This document shows, piece by piece, positions 49,613-59,138 of a DNA stretch of 64,000 bases (position 1 is its first letter; the number at the start of each line of letters is the position of its first letter). This DNA is from Haloarcula marismortui ATCC 43049 (GTDB lineage Archaea; Halobacteriota; Halobacteria; Halobacteriales; Haloarculaceae). The translations under genes and the position numbers were made by a program. Under the pieces are notes generated by a model that saw only the letters and a program-made list of their open reading frames with translations, had not been told where the DNA came from and searched no databases. The stretch lies in the NCBI RefSeq assembly GCF_000011085.1, contig NC_006396.1, forward strand, positions 2,232,001 to 2,296,000, in the 5' to 3' direction.

Positions 49613-51475
49613 GTGTCCGGTGCAGAATCACTTATCGGCGCCGTCGTGTTGGTCGTGAGCCTAGGTGTCGCCGCGCAACTGGTTGCCGACTGGCTCCAGA
49701 TCCCGAGCGTCGCGTTCCTGCTGGTCGCCGGCGTCTTCGTCGGCCCGCAGGCCCTCGACCTCGTCGACCCCGCGATATTCGGACAGGCCGGGCTGCAGGC
49801 TATCGTCGGCCTCAGCGTCGGTATCATCGTCTTCGAGGGGGCGTTCCACCTTACCGTCGAGCGAGTCCGTGAAGCGTCCAGGGAGGCGCTTGGACTGGTG
49901 ACAATCGGCGCGTTCGTCTCGCTTGTCGGAACCGCCGTCGCCGTCAAGGTCGTGTTCGGGACGACATGGCCGGTCGCCGTCCTCGTCGGAAGCCTGCTTA
50001 TCGCCACCGGGCCGACGGTCATCACGCCGATCATGCAGGTGGTTCCAGTGCGGGACCGGGTCGCCGCGGCGCTGGAGACTGAAGGTATCATCAACGACGT
50101 GACCGCCGCTATCCTCGCGGTGGCGACCTTCGAGTTCGTCATCGCGAGCCAGTCCTCGCCGGTGGTCGTCATCGAGGCGTTCGTCGCCCGATTGGCCGTC
50201 GGCCACGTCGTCGGCATCGCCGTCGGTGGCGGCACCGCACTACTGCTCAAGCGGTGGCACCTGTCGGCGGACAATGCCCTTCAGAACGCCCGGGTCGTGG
50301 TCCTGACCGCGGCACTGCTGGCGTACGCGCTCGGGAGTATGTGGCTCTCTGAAGCCGGTATCGCAGCCGCCGCCATTGCCGGTATCGTACTGGGGAACGC
50401 CGAGATCCCCCACAAAGAGGAGGTTGCCGGGTTCAAGGGCGGTATTACGCTGTTTGTGCTCTCGTTCGTGTTCATCGTGCTGGCGGCACAGCTCTCACTC
50501 GGCGACCTGCGTGCGCTCGGGGTCGGCGGGCTCGTCGTCGTCATCGTCGTCGCTGCGCTCGTCCGCCCGCTTGGCGTGTTCCTCTCGACGCTAGGTGGCC
50601 GACTGACAGTTCGAGAGCGGATGTTCGTCGGCGGGATGGGGCCGCGCGGTATCGTCCCGGCCAGCGTCGCCACGCTGTTTGCCATCGAACTGCGTCCCGA
50701 GAACCCCGAAGCCGCGACGGTTCTCGTCGGGACCGTCTTTCTCGTCATCTTCGCGACCGTCATGTTTCAAGGCGGGCTGGCCCGTCACTTCGCGCAAGCG
50801 CTTGACATCCTTCCTATGCAAACACTCATCGTCGGTGGCGGTCGTGTCGGCCGGGAGCTGGCAGTACGGTATGAATCACGCGGCGAAGAGGTCGTCCTCA
50901 TCGACAGCGACGAGGACACCGTCGAACGGACCCGGGCCGACGGCCACCGCGTCGTTCACGGGGACGCGACGAACGCGACCGTCCTCGAAGAAGCAGGGGC
51001 GAATCGGGCATCCGTCGTCGTCGCTGCGACCGCAGACGACGACGTGAATTTGCTCGTGGCACAGCTGGCGACGACCCGGTTCGACGTCGACACCGTGGTC
51101 GCCAGAGCGAACCAGCCGGACAACGTCGAGGCCTTCGAGGACCTTGACGTCGAGACGATATCCGCCGGCTTCGCCGTCGCCGACGCAATCGACGACGCGG
51201 TCGAGCGACCAGCGCTGGCCCACTGGCTGTCGGACTCCGGCCGAACAGGGGACGTACTGGAAGTCGAACTCAGCAACGACTCACTGGTCGACCGGACCAT
51301 AGAGGAAACCGCGGAGAAGCTTCCGAACGGCTATCTGGTCGCAATGGTGAGTCGCAACGGCACAGACAGAGTCCCCGACAGCGATTTCCGCCTCGCCAGC
51401 GGCGATCACCTGACGCTCGTCTGCGAGACCAACGAAGCGATGCAGGACGCCAGAAGACTGTGTCAGGGCGGCTAG
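49613..51475 (+). CDS. CPA-type cation/proton antiporter with RCK domain
   Basis: A 620-residue Na+(or K+)/H+ antiporter. About twelve helices (1-395) contain ETEGIINDVTAAILAVA, the conserved acidic pair of CPA1 exchangers. A TrkA-N Rossmann domain follows (about 400-520, TLIVGGGRVGRELA and VLIDSDEDTVERT) and a TrkA-C domain (about 540-620). Such fusions export Na+ in exchange for protons under control of a nucleotide or ligand. Start is GTG at 49613. The gene stands alone and is divergent from the hydrolase-like gene. Confidence 0.9.
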   Translation: MSGAESLIGAVVLVVSLGVAAQLVADWLQIPSVAFLLVAGVFVGPQALDLVDPAIFGQAGLQAIVGLSVGIIVFEGAFHLTVERVREASREALGLVTIGAFVSLVGTAVAVKVVFGTTWPVAVLVGSLLIATGPTVITPIMQVVPVRDRVAAALETEGIINDVTAAILAVATFEFVIASQSSPVVVIEAFVARLAVGHVVGIAVGGGTALLLKRWHLSADNALQNARVVVLTAALLAYALGSMWLSEAGIAAAAIAGIVLGNAEIPHKEEVAGFKGGITLFVLSFVFIVLAAQLSLGDLRALGVGGLVVVIVVAALVRPLGVFLSTLGGRLTVRERMFVGGMGPRGIVPASVATLFAIELRPENPEAATVLVGTVFLVIFATVMFQGGLARHFAQALDILPMQTLIVGGGRVGRELAVRYESRGEEVVLIDSDEDTVERTRADGHRVVHGDATNATVLEEAGANRASVVVAATADDDVNLLVAQLATTRFDVDTVVARANQPDNVEAFEDLDVETISAGFAVADAIDDAVERPALAHWLSDSGRTGDVLEVELSNDSLVDRTIEETAEKLPNGYLVAMVSRNGTDRVPDSDFRLASGDHLTLVCETNEAMQDARRLCQGG

Positions 51476-51493
51476 CCGGACAGCACGTACCGC

Positions 51494-51685
51494 TCAGCGC
51501 AGTTCGTCGAGCGAGACGGTCGCCGAACGGTCCGCGGTAACCCACTCTGTCACGGACTGCTGGCGATCCGAGGGGAAGATAGTCAGCTCCGAAGGGTTCT
51601 CGGGGTCGTCGTACAGGTAATCCAGTTCGAACTCCGGCGCTTCGTTCAGATCGGTGTCCGACGGGGGCGTCGTGGTAGCACTCAT
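51494..51685 (-). CDS. Microprotein related to the pair at 15130-15596
   Basis: A 63-residue acidic protein with FELDYLYDD, LTIFPSD and a C-terminal VTADRSATVSLDELR. The core (hydrophobic-Y/F-P, acid, W-x-x-x-D, then VSLDE) matches the two paralogues at 15130-15596. Function unknown. It starts 3 nt after the stop of the zinc-ribbon microprotein, which implies co-transcription. Confidence 0.65.
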   Translation of the reverse strand: MSATTTPPSDTDLNEAPEFELDYLYDDPENPSELTIFPSDRQQSVTEWVTADRSATVSLDELR

Positions 51686-51688
51686 CGT

Positions 51689-51844
51689 TCAGGTAGCGTG
51701 GGTAGCACTGCAGTTTGTACACAGTTCGTCGGGAGCACGGCCGCTGGCAGCGGGCACACTGGTCCCACAGCGCCGACACGTCCGTTGTGACCGAACGTAC
51801 TCGGTGTGAGTCCGAATGTGTGCGATGTCACGTTCTCCGCTCAT
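51689..51844 (-). CDS. Zinc-ribbon microprotein (51 residues)
   Basis: A 51-residue protein read from the cat at 51842-51844: MSGERDIAHIRTHTEYVRSQ, then CRRC, an 18-residue loop with APDEL, then CTNC and a short tail. Two CxxC pairs form a zinc knuckle. A TATA-like actaaaaatac (51865-51875) lies 26 nt upstream, so the mRNA is probably leaderless. It is followed 3 nt later by another microprotein. Role unknown; protein or nucleic-acid binding is likely (inference). Confidence 0.72.
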   Translation of the reverse strand: MSGERDIAHIRTHTEYVRSQRTCRRCGTSVPAASGRAPDELCTNCSATHAT

Positions 51845-51864
51845 ATCTGCTATAGATGGGCAGT

Positions 51865-51875
51865 TACTAAAAATA
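51865..51875 (-). promoter_or_regulatory. TATA box for the zinc-ribbon/microprotein operon
   Basis: On the coding strand this reads gtatttttagt, centred about 26 nt before the ATG at 51844. It lies in an AT-rich stretch (51850-51970) that otherwise holds no gene. Confidence 0.55.
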
Positions 51876-52034
51876 CTTTTGGAAACTCATCCAGATATAC
51901 CTAATACAAGTAAATGTAATTGTATCCCTTGGATGTATTCGAATCGTTCGAGCAGAATATTCCTCCACAATCGGACAACTGTCCGAAGCAACGGAGCGGA
52001 AAGCAGCACTAACGGCGAGAAAACCAGAGACGGT

Positions 52035-54818
52035 TCAGGCGTTTGCGACAGTTCGCAGGATCTCCGGCGCGTCGTCAAGCGCGTCGTCAAGCGCGTCCGC
52101 ATCGGGACCGCCGCCCTGTGCAAAGTCCGGCGGGCCGCCACCGCCGCCGCCGACGCGACCGGCGAGTTCGCCGACGACTTCACCGGCGTCGACATCGACG
52201 CCGTCGGGCACTGAGACGACGAACTGCGCGCCGTCGAGTCCCGAGCCAAGCACCGCGATGTTGCCTTGCTCGACGATAGCGTTCGCCTGCGCGCGGAGTT
52301 CGTCCATGTCGGCGTCGATGCGCCCGACAACAGCGGTCGCATCGCCGACCCCGACTTCTTCATTGTCGCCACCGCCGCTCGCGCGGGCCTCAGCGAGTTG
52401 CTCTTTGAGCTGTTCGATTTCTTTGCCACGGGCCTTCCACTCGTCGAAGAACCGCTCGGCAGTCTCCGGGACGGCATCGGGCGCAACGTCAAGGATATCC
52501 GCGGCTTCGGTGAGCGCGTCTTCGGTGCGCTGGGTGGCCTCAATGGCCGCGTTGCCCGCCGCAAACGTCAGGCGGATGACCCCGTCCTGAATCCGCTCGG
52601 TGTTCAGGAGCTTGACAGCCCCGATGTCGCCGGTTCGGGCGACGTGGGTGCCACCACAGGCCTGCACGTCGTCGCCGACAGTGATGAGGCGGATCTGCTC
52701 GCCGGCCGGAATCCCGCCCTGATAGAGGTCGAAGCCGTACCGTTCCTCGGCATCGTTGCGGTCGGGCCACTCCTGTGAGACGGTGATGTTGTCCTGAATG
52801 ATGTCGTTTGCGAGGCGTTCAATCTCTTTGACTTTCTCGCGGCTCACCGACTCGTAGTGGCGGATGTCGATGCGGGCTGAGTCGGTGCCCTTCTGGGCCC
52901 CGGCCTGCCTGACGTGCTCGCCGAGTACCTGCCGGGCGCTGTGGATGACGATGTGGGTCGCCGTGTGGTGTTGCATCAGGCGCTGGCGACGGGTGGCGTC
53001 GACCTGCCCACGGACGAACTCACCCTTGCCGGGGTCGTCGTCGCAGGTGTGGACGATGACATCGCCGTACTGCTGGACGTCGGTCACCTCGGCGGAGACG
53101 TCGTCGGTCGACAGCGTCCCCTTGTCCGGGGGCTGGCCACCGCCCTCCGGGTAAAACATCGTCTGGTCGAGCACCACGTCGTAGGTGTCCTCATCGCGGT
53201 CGAACACCTCCAGCACGACGGCCTCGAACTCAGTCCGCTGCTGGTCCTCGTAGTAGAGCCGGTCGGTCTCGGGCAGTTCTTCGAGTCGGTCCTCGTAGGG
53301 CGTCTGTGACTCCTCGGTGGCGGTATCGTCGCCGCCGTGGCGCTGGGCGACGACCGCGTAGAAGTCGTCGGGCACGTCGACCGCGACGCCTTTTTCGGCG
53401 GCGATCTCCTCGACCATGTCCGGCTGAATCCCGTGGGAATCGTACAGTTCGACCAGTTCCGACGTCGGAATCGGCTCGCCCTTCTCGGCGTATTCGTCGG
53501 CCAACTGGCGGACGCGCCGGCCACCGCGGTCAAGCGTCTCGCGGTACTTCTCTACTTCAGTGCGGACGATATCGCGGATGGTGTCGCGGTTCTCGTAGTC
53601 GAGGCGCTCGGCCTGCATGTCGACGAGTTCGTCAAGCGGCGCGTCGACGCCGACGCCGTCGACCAGTCGCTTCGTTCGGCGCAGGACCATCCGTGCCAGA
53701 TAGCCTGTCCCGACGTTCGACGGAACGATACCGTCCCCGAGCATGTACGCGAGCGTCCGGCAGTGGTCGGCGATGGCATAGATGTCCTCAAGCGGAGCCA
53801 TCAGGTCCCGCATCTCCTCGACCTCGACGCCGACCTCGGCGGCGATGGTGTCGCGTTCGGCTTCGATGTCTTCGGCCTCGTCGATGTCCATCCGGCCCGC
53901 GAGCTTCGCGGCCTCGTGGACGATTCGCTCTTCCTCGTCGGTGAGCTCGATGCCGGCGTTGTCCTTGAGGAAGGCGATCATGTCGGGGTAGACGGCCTCG
54001 TACACCGTCGGCGTCCCCTGGCTCATCCAGGTCCAGCGTTCGAGCCCATAGCCGGTGTCGACGATGTAGGTGTCCATCGGCGAGTACCGGTTGCCGTCCT
54101 TCATCTCGTACTCGCCATCGGAGTCCTGCTCCATGGACATGAAGACGAGCGTGGCGAGTTCGGCCCCGCGGTAGATAACCTCGATAGCCGGACCGGCGTT
54201 GCCGCCACCGACCCACGGGTCCTCGATGTAGACGATTTCGTCCAGATTCGCCCCCATCTCCTCGAACAGTTCGTCACAGTACTGGACGGTTTCGTTCTTC
54301 CAGTACACCTCGCCCTCGTAGGCGTACTGCTCGGGGTCTTCGATGTCCTCGCGGGCGTTGAACGCGTGGTGGGCCATCATCTCGAAGGCCATCGTGTGCC
54401 GACCGGTCTTCCCGACGTTGTCGATGTCCTGCATCCGGATGCAGGGCTGGCTGATACACAGCGGGTTCGCCGGCGGCGGCGTCGTCCCCGAGGTGACCAG
54501 CGGCTGGAAGTCGTAAATCGACGCCTGCGTGAGGAGGACATCGTCGCGCCAGCGGTTGGCTGCCACCGGGTACGGGTCGATGCGCTCATGGTCACGGTCC
54601 TCGAAGAAAGAGAGGAACGCCTCGCGCATCTCCGTCAGCGAGTGGGACTCGTCGAACCCGGGGTTGTCGATGAAGTCGTACTCCGCACACGGCGGTTCGC
54701 CGCAGGTCTCGCGCTTGACACGGGACCAGAACATGTCGCCACAGGAGACACACTCCTGTCTGTGGAAGCCTTCCTCTTCGAAGTAGTCGAGTTGGTAGGC
54801 CTCGTCGAGGTCGCTCAT
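52035..54818 (-). CDS. alaS: Alanyl-tRNA synthetase
   Basis: Charges tRNA-Ala and proofreads mischarged Ser/Gly. The 927-residue archaeal-type enzyme has an N-terminal Cys-rich lead ([22 protein letters not shown]), the class II aminoacylation core (about 60-400), the editing domain with [13 protein letters not shown] and [13 protein letters not shown] (metal-binding His and Cys), and a C-terminal Gly/Ala-rich C-Ala domain. A TATA-like cagttttaggc near 54845 lies 27 nt before the ATG. It is preceded on the same strand by rfcS (111-nt gap). Confidence 0.96.
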
Positions 54819-54929
54819 TGGTGTTCAGTTGGCCCACGTTCGCCTAAAACTGTTCCGAAGGGGCCGAGTATTGAGCCGGGAGTCACTGTTGTCAGGTAGA
54901 TGCAGTCGGACTACAACCGAAAGGCGCCC

Positions 54930-55907
54930 TTACTCGCCCTGTGCAAGCGAGGCCAGCATCGCTTCGAGTTGCACACGCTCGTTCGCACCACGGGTAATCC
55001 GATAATCGGTTTCGCCGATGCGTTCGAGCACTCGGACGGCTGCGTCGTCGTCAATATCGAACTCCCAGATGGAGCGATGCAGTTGGTCGATGATGTCACC
55101 GCCAGCGATGCCTTCCTCGGTCAGCAGTCTATCGAGGGTCGCCCGGGACGCGGTGAAGTCGCCGTCCAGCGCCGACTGGACCATCGTCCGGATCTCTTCC
55201 GGGCGGGCCGTCGAAGTGATAGCGTACACTGCCGACTCGTCGACCGTGTCGCCGCTGACCGATGCAGCTTGCAGGCCGTTGATGGCTTTCCGCATATCCC
55301 CGTCGGCGGCGTAGACGAGTGCGTCGAGTCCGTCTTCGGTCAGTTCAATGTCTTCTTCGGCAGCGATGGTTCGGATTTCCTCGGCAACGGCGTCGTCTGC
55401 AAGCGGCGAGAACCGGAAGACCGCACAGCGCGATTGGATCGGGTCGATGATCTGGCTGGAGTAGTTACACGAGAGAATAAAGCGGACGTTATTCGAGAAC
55501 TGCTCCATCGTCCGGCGCAGCGCCGACTGGGCGTCGCTGGTCAGCGCGTCGGCCTCGTCGAGGAAGATGATACGGTACTCGACGCCCCCGAAGCTCGTCC
55601 GGGCGAAGTTCTTGATACGGTCCCGGACCACGTCGATACCACGCTCGTCGGAGGCGTTCAGTTCGAGGAAGTGCTCGCGCCAGTCGTCGCCGTACAGTTC
55701 ACGGGCGATAGCCGTCGCGCACGTCGTCTTCCCCGTCCCTGCCGGCCCGGAAAACAGCATGTGGCTCAGGTCGTTGCGCGAGACGTAGCTCTTGAGCCGC
55801 CCGACGATATTCTCGTGCCCCATCACGTCGTCGAGCGTCTGCGGGCGGTACTTCTCGATCCAGACCTCCTCGCGTCCCGCCCGCGACTCGGACTCGGCCT
55901 CACTCAT
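54930..55907 (-). CDS. rfcS: Replication factor C small subunit
   Basis: AAA+ clamp-loader subunit that opens and loads the PCNA sliding clamp during replication. The 325-residue chain has Walker [10 protein letters not shown], Walker B FLDEADAL, sensor SCNYSSQII, the arginine finger in QSRCAVFRF, and a C-terminal collar domain. No intein interrupts the Walker region, though some haloarchaeal RfcS genes carry one. [11 protein letters not shown] is the start: a TATA-like ggtttaagac centred near 55934 lies 27 nt upstream. It is divergent from the SAMP2 gene (79 nt). Confidence 0.95.
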   Translation of the reverse strand: MSEAESESRAGREEVWIEKYRPQTLDDVMGHENIVGRLKSYVSRNDLSHMLFSGPAGTGKTTCATAIARELYGDDWREHFLELNASDERGIDVVRDRIKNFARTSFGGVEYRIIFLDEADALTSDAQSALRRTMEQFSNNVRFILSCNYSSQIIDPIQSRCAVFRFSPLADDAVAEEIRTIAAEEDIELTEDGLDALVYAADGDMRKAINGLQAASVSGDTVDESAVYAITSTARPEEIRTMVQSALDGDFTASRATLDRLLTEEGIAGGDIIDQLHRSIWEFDIDDDAAVRVLERIGETDYRITRGANERVQLEAMLASLAQGE

Positions 55908-55986
55908 GGACGATTGGAAGCGTGGGCCGGTCTTAAACCCCGCGAGAGTCGACAGTCTCAGGTGCATCGGCGGAGTACGGCCGGGT

Positions 55987-56187
55987 ATGCACGTCACCGT
56001 CGAAATCGCCGGCGAAGACACCCACGAACTGGAGGTGGACGCGGACGCGACGTATGGCGACCTGCTCGCACCGGTCGACCTGAGCCCCCACGAGGTGTCA
56101 GTCCTCGTCGACGGCGAGCACGTGCCGACGGACCAGCCCGTCGAGCACGACCACGTTCGGGTTGTCAGGCTCATCAAAGGCGGGTGA
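55987..56187 (+). CDS. samp2: SAMP2-type ubiquitin-like modifier
   Basis: A 66-residue beta-grasp protein of the MoaD/ThiS type ending in RLIKGG. The C-terminal Gly-Gly and the [13 protein letters not shown] middle strongly resemble haloarchaeal SAMP2, which is conjugated to protein lysines and also supplies sulfur for tRNA thiolation. In Haloferax the E1-like enzyme UbaA activates it; no ubaA is visible here. The start MHVTVEIAG has the full family length. It precedes an acetyltransferase gene by 7 nt on the same strand. Confidence 0.88.
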   Translation: MHVTVEIAGEDTHELEVDADATYGDLLAPVDLSPHEVSVLVDGEHVPTDQPVEHDHVRVVRLIKGG

Positions 56188-56194
56188 GTCGCCG

Positions 56195-56593
56195 ATGCGT
56201 GTCCGCGAAGCGACCGAGGCCGACCTGCCGGCAGTGATGAACGTTCTCGACGGCGCGGCGCTCGAAATCGGTGTGCCAACGGTCCGTACAGGAATCGCCG
56301 GCGACGGAACGCTCATCTCGGTTTCGGGTGGTTCCGGGGCAGACGCAACGCCCGAAAGCGACCGAATACTCGGCGCACTCGTGCTCGATGACACTCACAT
56401 CGACGCCGTCGCTGTCCGTCGCCGTCGCCGGGGACAGGGCATCGGGACGGCGCTCGTCGAGGCCGCACTCGACCGGCGGGACCGACTCACGGCCGAGTTT
56501 GACGCGGACGTGCGGCCGTTCTACGAGCAACTCGGGTTCGACGTGGAGCTTCTCGACGACGAGGACGGCCGCTTTCGCGGGATTCGCAAGTAG
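56195..56593 (+). CDS. GNAT-family N-acetyltransferase
   Basis: A 132-residue acetyltransferase. The acetyl-CoA loop is [18 protein letters not shown] (about residues 80-97), preceded by [14 protein letters not shown] and followed by the substrate-binding [12 protein letters not shown]. Length is normal. It starts 7 nt after the SAMP2 gene, so the two are very likely co-transcribed; whether it modifies SAMP2 or its targets is speculation. It converges with a PPOX-fold gene. Confidence 0.87.
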   Translation: MRVREATEADLPAVMNVLDGAALEIGVPTVRTGIAGDGTLISVSGGSGADATPESDRILGALVLDDTHIDAVAVRRRRRGQGIGTALVEAALDRRDRLTAEFDADVRPFYEQLGFDVELLDDEDGRFRGIRK

Positions 56594-56607
56594 TCGTCCC
56601 GTCGGAG

Positions 56608-57060
56608 TCAGTTCTGACGACCCGTCAGTTCCTCGATGGACAGTTCATACAGCGTTATATCCATCTCATCGGTCGGCTCGTCGAACACCCGAATGGGCGC
56701 GTAGCGCTCGTTTATTTCGACGGCTTCGTAGGCCGGGTCACCGTCGGGGACAGCCGCTATCGGTCCCCTGGCGACGATGCTCCAGCCGGTCCACGCCTCC
56801 GCGTCCGGCGTCTGCTCCGTCTCCGTGACGACATACGTCGCCGTCTCGGTGGCGACGAGGTACGCCGACTTCTCGCTCCCGCTTGTCTCGCCAAGGCGGA
56901 AGTACAGCGACCCGTCCTCGTAGTGGTGAAACACCGGGAAAGCATACGCGTCGTCGCCGTCAGCCAGCGCGAGCACGCCGCTCTCACTCTCGCCAAGGCG
57001 GTCGCGGACGATGTCGTCAGGCATCCCCTCTGTGTAGGCGAACGCGATGTCGGAGTCCAT
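56608..57060 (-). CDS. Pyridoxamine 5'-phosphate oxidase-fold (flavin-binding) protein
   Basis: A 150-residue split-barrel protein. An N-terminal helix, then GVLALADGDDAYAFPVFHHYEDGSLYFRLG and TATYVVTET followed by GWSIVARGPIAAV match the PPOX/FMN-binding barrel used by many haloarchaeal redox proteins. Substrate unknown. A TATA-like gtttaagc centred near 57087 lies 27 nt before the ATG, inside the last codons of the phosphohexomutase gene. Confidence 0.8.
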   Translation of the reverse strand: MDSDIAFAYTEGMPDDIVRDRLGESESGVLALADGDDAYAFPVFHHYEDGSLYFRLGETSGSEKSAYLVATETATYVVTETEQTPDAEAWTGWSIVARGPIAAVPDGDPAYEAVEINERYAPIRVFDEPTDEMDITLYELSIEELTGRQN

Positions 57061-57084
57061 GCGTCGACGACGCGTGCCGCGGGC

Positions 57085-58482
57085 TTAAACGAGGGGTTCG
57101 ACCAGTTCCTGACCAGCATCGAGCAGTTCGCCGACCCGGGCATCGCTGCCGGCCTCGGCGTAGACGCGGAGCTTCGGTTCCGTCCCGGACGGGCGGACGA
57201 GCACCCACGTCCCGTCTTCGAGTCGGATTTTGAACCCGTCGACGGTGTTGATGCCGTCGACAGCGACTCCCGCCAGCGTCTCGGGCAGTGCGGTTTCGAG
57301 GTCTTCGAGAACTGGCTCCTTGCGGTCGTCCGAGCAGTCGACGCTGATCCGGTCCTGATGGATTTCGCCGTGTTCGTCCAGCAGTCTGTCGACACGAGCA
57401 TCAAGCGGTTCCTCGCGCTCGGCGGCGGCGGCGGCCAGCGCCACCAGCACGCCGTCCTTGTTCCGCAGGTGGTCCGGCAGGCCGAAACCGCCGGACTCCT
57501 CGCCGCCGAACAGCGCGTCGTGCTCGGCCATCGCCTCGGCGACCCACTTGAAGCCGACGGCGACCTCGTGGACGTTCTGGCCGTGGGCCTCGGCGACGCG
57601 GTCGACGATGCTGGACGTCGAGACCGTCCGAACGACATCGCCCGTCCCGTCCTCAAGCAGAAAGTCGTACATCGCGGCGAAAAACAGGTTGGGGTCCAGA
57701 TAGCCGCGGTCGGGCGTAACGACGCCGATGCGGTCGGCGTCGCCGTCGTTGATAATCCCCAGCGCGGCGTCACCCTCGCTGACTTCGCCGACGAGGCCCT
57801 CAGCGTTCTCCGCCGACGGCTCGGGCGACCCGCCGCCGAACTCCGGGTCCTGTTCGCAGTTGAGACGAGTCACATCGGCCCCGGCCGCTTCGAGCAGGGC
57901 GTCGGTGACGCCGCGGCCACTGCCGTATAGCGCGTCGTAGGCGACTGACAGGTCATCGAGGTCAGTGTCGACGAAGTCCAGCGCGTGGTCGTGGAACGGG
58001 CCAATAAGGTCTTCTTCCGTTCGCTCGCCCCACTCGTCTTCGGGGAGCGGGTCGAGGACGGCGAGGTTTTCCTCAAAGGCGGCCGTCCAGTCGGGGAGCG
58101 CCGGCGACCCGTCACCAGGGATGAACTTCACGCCGTTGTACTCCGGCGGATTGTGGCTGGCCGTGATCTGGAGCGCCCCGGCCAGACCGCGGTCTTTCAC
58201 CGTCCAGGCGAGGATCGGCGTCGGCGTGTCCCGGTCCGGCAAGAGCACGTCGAAGCCGTTCGCACGCAGGACGTGTGCGAGCTCGTCGGCAAACCCGGGC
58301 GAGGTCTCGCGGGCGTCGTACCCGATAGCGACGGTCCCGCTCGCCCCGCGCTCGGCGAGCGTCGTGGCGACAGCCTGACCAACCATCCGGACTCGCGGTT
58401 TCGTGAACACGTCCAGCGTCGCCCGCCAGCCGTCCGTCCCGAAAGCGATTGCGCCTGCGTCGACATCCGCGTCGTTGTCCAT
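57085..58482 (-). CDS. Phosphoglucomutase/phosphomannomutase family
   Basis: An alpha-D-phosphohexomutase of 465 residues. Phosphoserine loop TASHNPPEYNGVKF, metal loop NDGDADRIGV, sugar loop GGEESGGFG, phosphate loop RPSGTEPKLRVYAEA. The GGEESGGFG loop is closer to phosphoglucomutase/phosphomannomutase than to GlmM. MDNDADVDAGA is chosen because a T-rich gactttttgt near 58510 lies 28 nt before it; a longer frame upstream adds an Arg-rich lead. This is the second of three paralogues in the window. Confidence 0.88.
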   Translation of the reverse strand: MDNDADVDAGAIAFGTDGWRATLDVFTKPRVRMVGQAVATTLAERGASGTVAIGYDARETSPGFADELAHVLRANGFDVLLPDRDTPTPILAWTVKDRGLAGALQITASHNPPEYNGVKFIPGDGSPALPDWTAAFEENLAVLDPLPEDEWGERTEEDLIGPFHDHALDFVDTDLDDLSVAYDALYGSGRGVTDALLEAAGADVTRLNCEQDPEFGGGSPEPSAENAEGLVGEVSEGDAALGIINDGDADRIGVVTPDRGYLDPNLFFAAMYDFLLEDGTGDVVRTVSTSSIVDRVAEAHGQNVHEVAVGFKWVAEAMAEHDALFGGEESGGFGLPDHLRNKDGVLVALAAAAAEREEPLDARVDRLLDEHGEIHQDRISVDCSDDRKEPVLEDLETALPETLAGVAVDGINTVDGFKIRLEDGTWVLVRPSGTEPKLRVYAEAGSDARVGELLDAGQELVEPLV

Positions 58483-58574
58483 ATCCCGCGGTTCTCGGCC
58501 CCCAGACAAAAAGTCACGCCTCATCGGTGAGCTGTCACTTTTCCTGTTATTGACAGCGAGAAGTGAGCGGCGGG

Positions 58575-58859
58575 TCAGATATCGAACACTACTTCGGCGT
58601 CGCTGGATTCGACGAGTCGTTCCTTCTCCGCTCTGGAGTACTGCTTAATCTCGTACTCACGGCTCATCGCGTCGGACTGTGAGTCAAATGATTCGACGTG
58701 AATCAGTTCGACCGGGGTTCTGCCGCGCGTGTACTTCGCGCCATCGCCGGCGTCGTGCTCTCGGACGCGGCGTTCCACATCGGTCGTGTAACCGGTGTAA
58801 AACGTGTTGTCGCTACAACGGAGGACGTACACGTGGTAAGGGCTCCGCGCGGTAGTCAT
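58575..58859 (-). CDS. GIY-YIG nuclease-like protein (YhbQ-like)
   Basis: A 94-residue GIY-YIG domain protein: HVYVLRCSDNTFYTGYT (the GIY and YIG segments), ERRVREHDAGDGAKYTRGRTPVELIHVE and EYEIKQYSRAEKERLVE with the catalytic Arg and Glu. Stand-alone proteins of this UPF0213/YhbQ group are thought to act on DNA, but their biological role is unclear. The 92 nt between it and the phosphohexomutase gene hold no other gene. Confidence 0.86.
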   Translation of the reverse strand: MTTARSPYHVYVLRCSDNTFYTGYTTDVERRVREHDAGDGAKYTRGRTPVELIHVESFDSQSDAMSREYEIKQYSRAEKERLVESSDAEVVFDI

Positions 58860-58886
58860 CGCACGATGCTGGTGGCCCAGTGGGCC

Positions 58887-59036
58887 TCACACTTGTTGGG
58901 CGCGCTCTCTCGATACCTCGGCAATGCCAGCGTTTGCCGAGCAGTTGGGACACGCCCGGATGTGTCCACGTTCATCCGCGAACACTCGGGCGAACTGGTC
59001 TGAGACGTGCGCGCCGCAATGATCACATTCAGGCAT
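58887..59036 (-). CDS. Zinc-finger microprotein (49 residues), DUF7563-like
   Basis: A 49-residue protein, MPECDHCGAHVSDQFARVFADERGHIRACPNC plus an Arg/Glu tail (written here in two parts: residues 1-17 with CDHC and 18-32 with CPNC). It is paralogous to the protein at 62873-63031 (MPECQNCGNFVT..., CPQC). Two CxxC pairs bind zinc. A hairpin lies 8 nt upstream of its ATG. The family (I recall DUF7563) has no assigned role. Confidence 0.72.
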   Translation of the reverse strand: MPECDHCGAHVSDQFARVFADERGHIRACPNCSANAGIAEVSRERAQQV

Positions 59037-59043
59037 CGTGTTC

Positions 59044-59064
59044 GTCGGCGACACCACCGCCGAC
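59044..59064 (-). promoter_or_regulatory. Perfect hairpin just upstream of a zinc-finger microprotein ATG
   Basis: gtcggcg and cgccgac form a perfect 7-bp stem with a 7-nt loop, ending 8 nt before the start codon at 59036. If transcribed, it would sit in the 5' leader. A palindrome cgcgtacgcg (59070-59079) and an inverted repeat acccaa-atac-ttgggt (59100-59115) lie further upstream. Confidence 0.4.
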
Positions 59065-59138
59065 GTACACGCGTACGCGCGTTGTTCGCATAGCTCTTTA
59101 CCCAAATACTTGGGTGTACCCGTGGCCGGCGAGGGTGG

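Noticed and set aside
53337-54899. A 520-codon plus-strand open frame opposite alaS.
   Set aside because: It is antisense to alaS over its whole length and reads as valine/arginine-rich shadow sequence.
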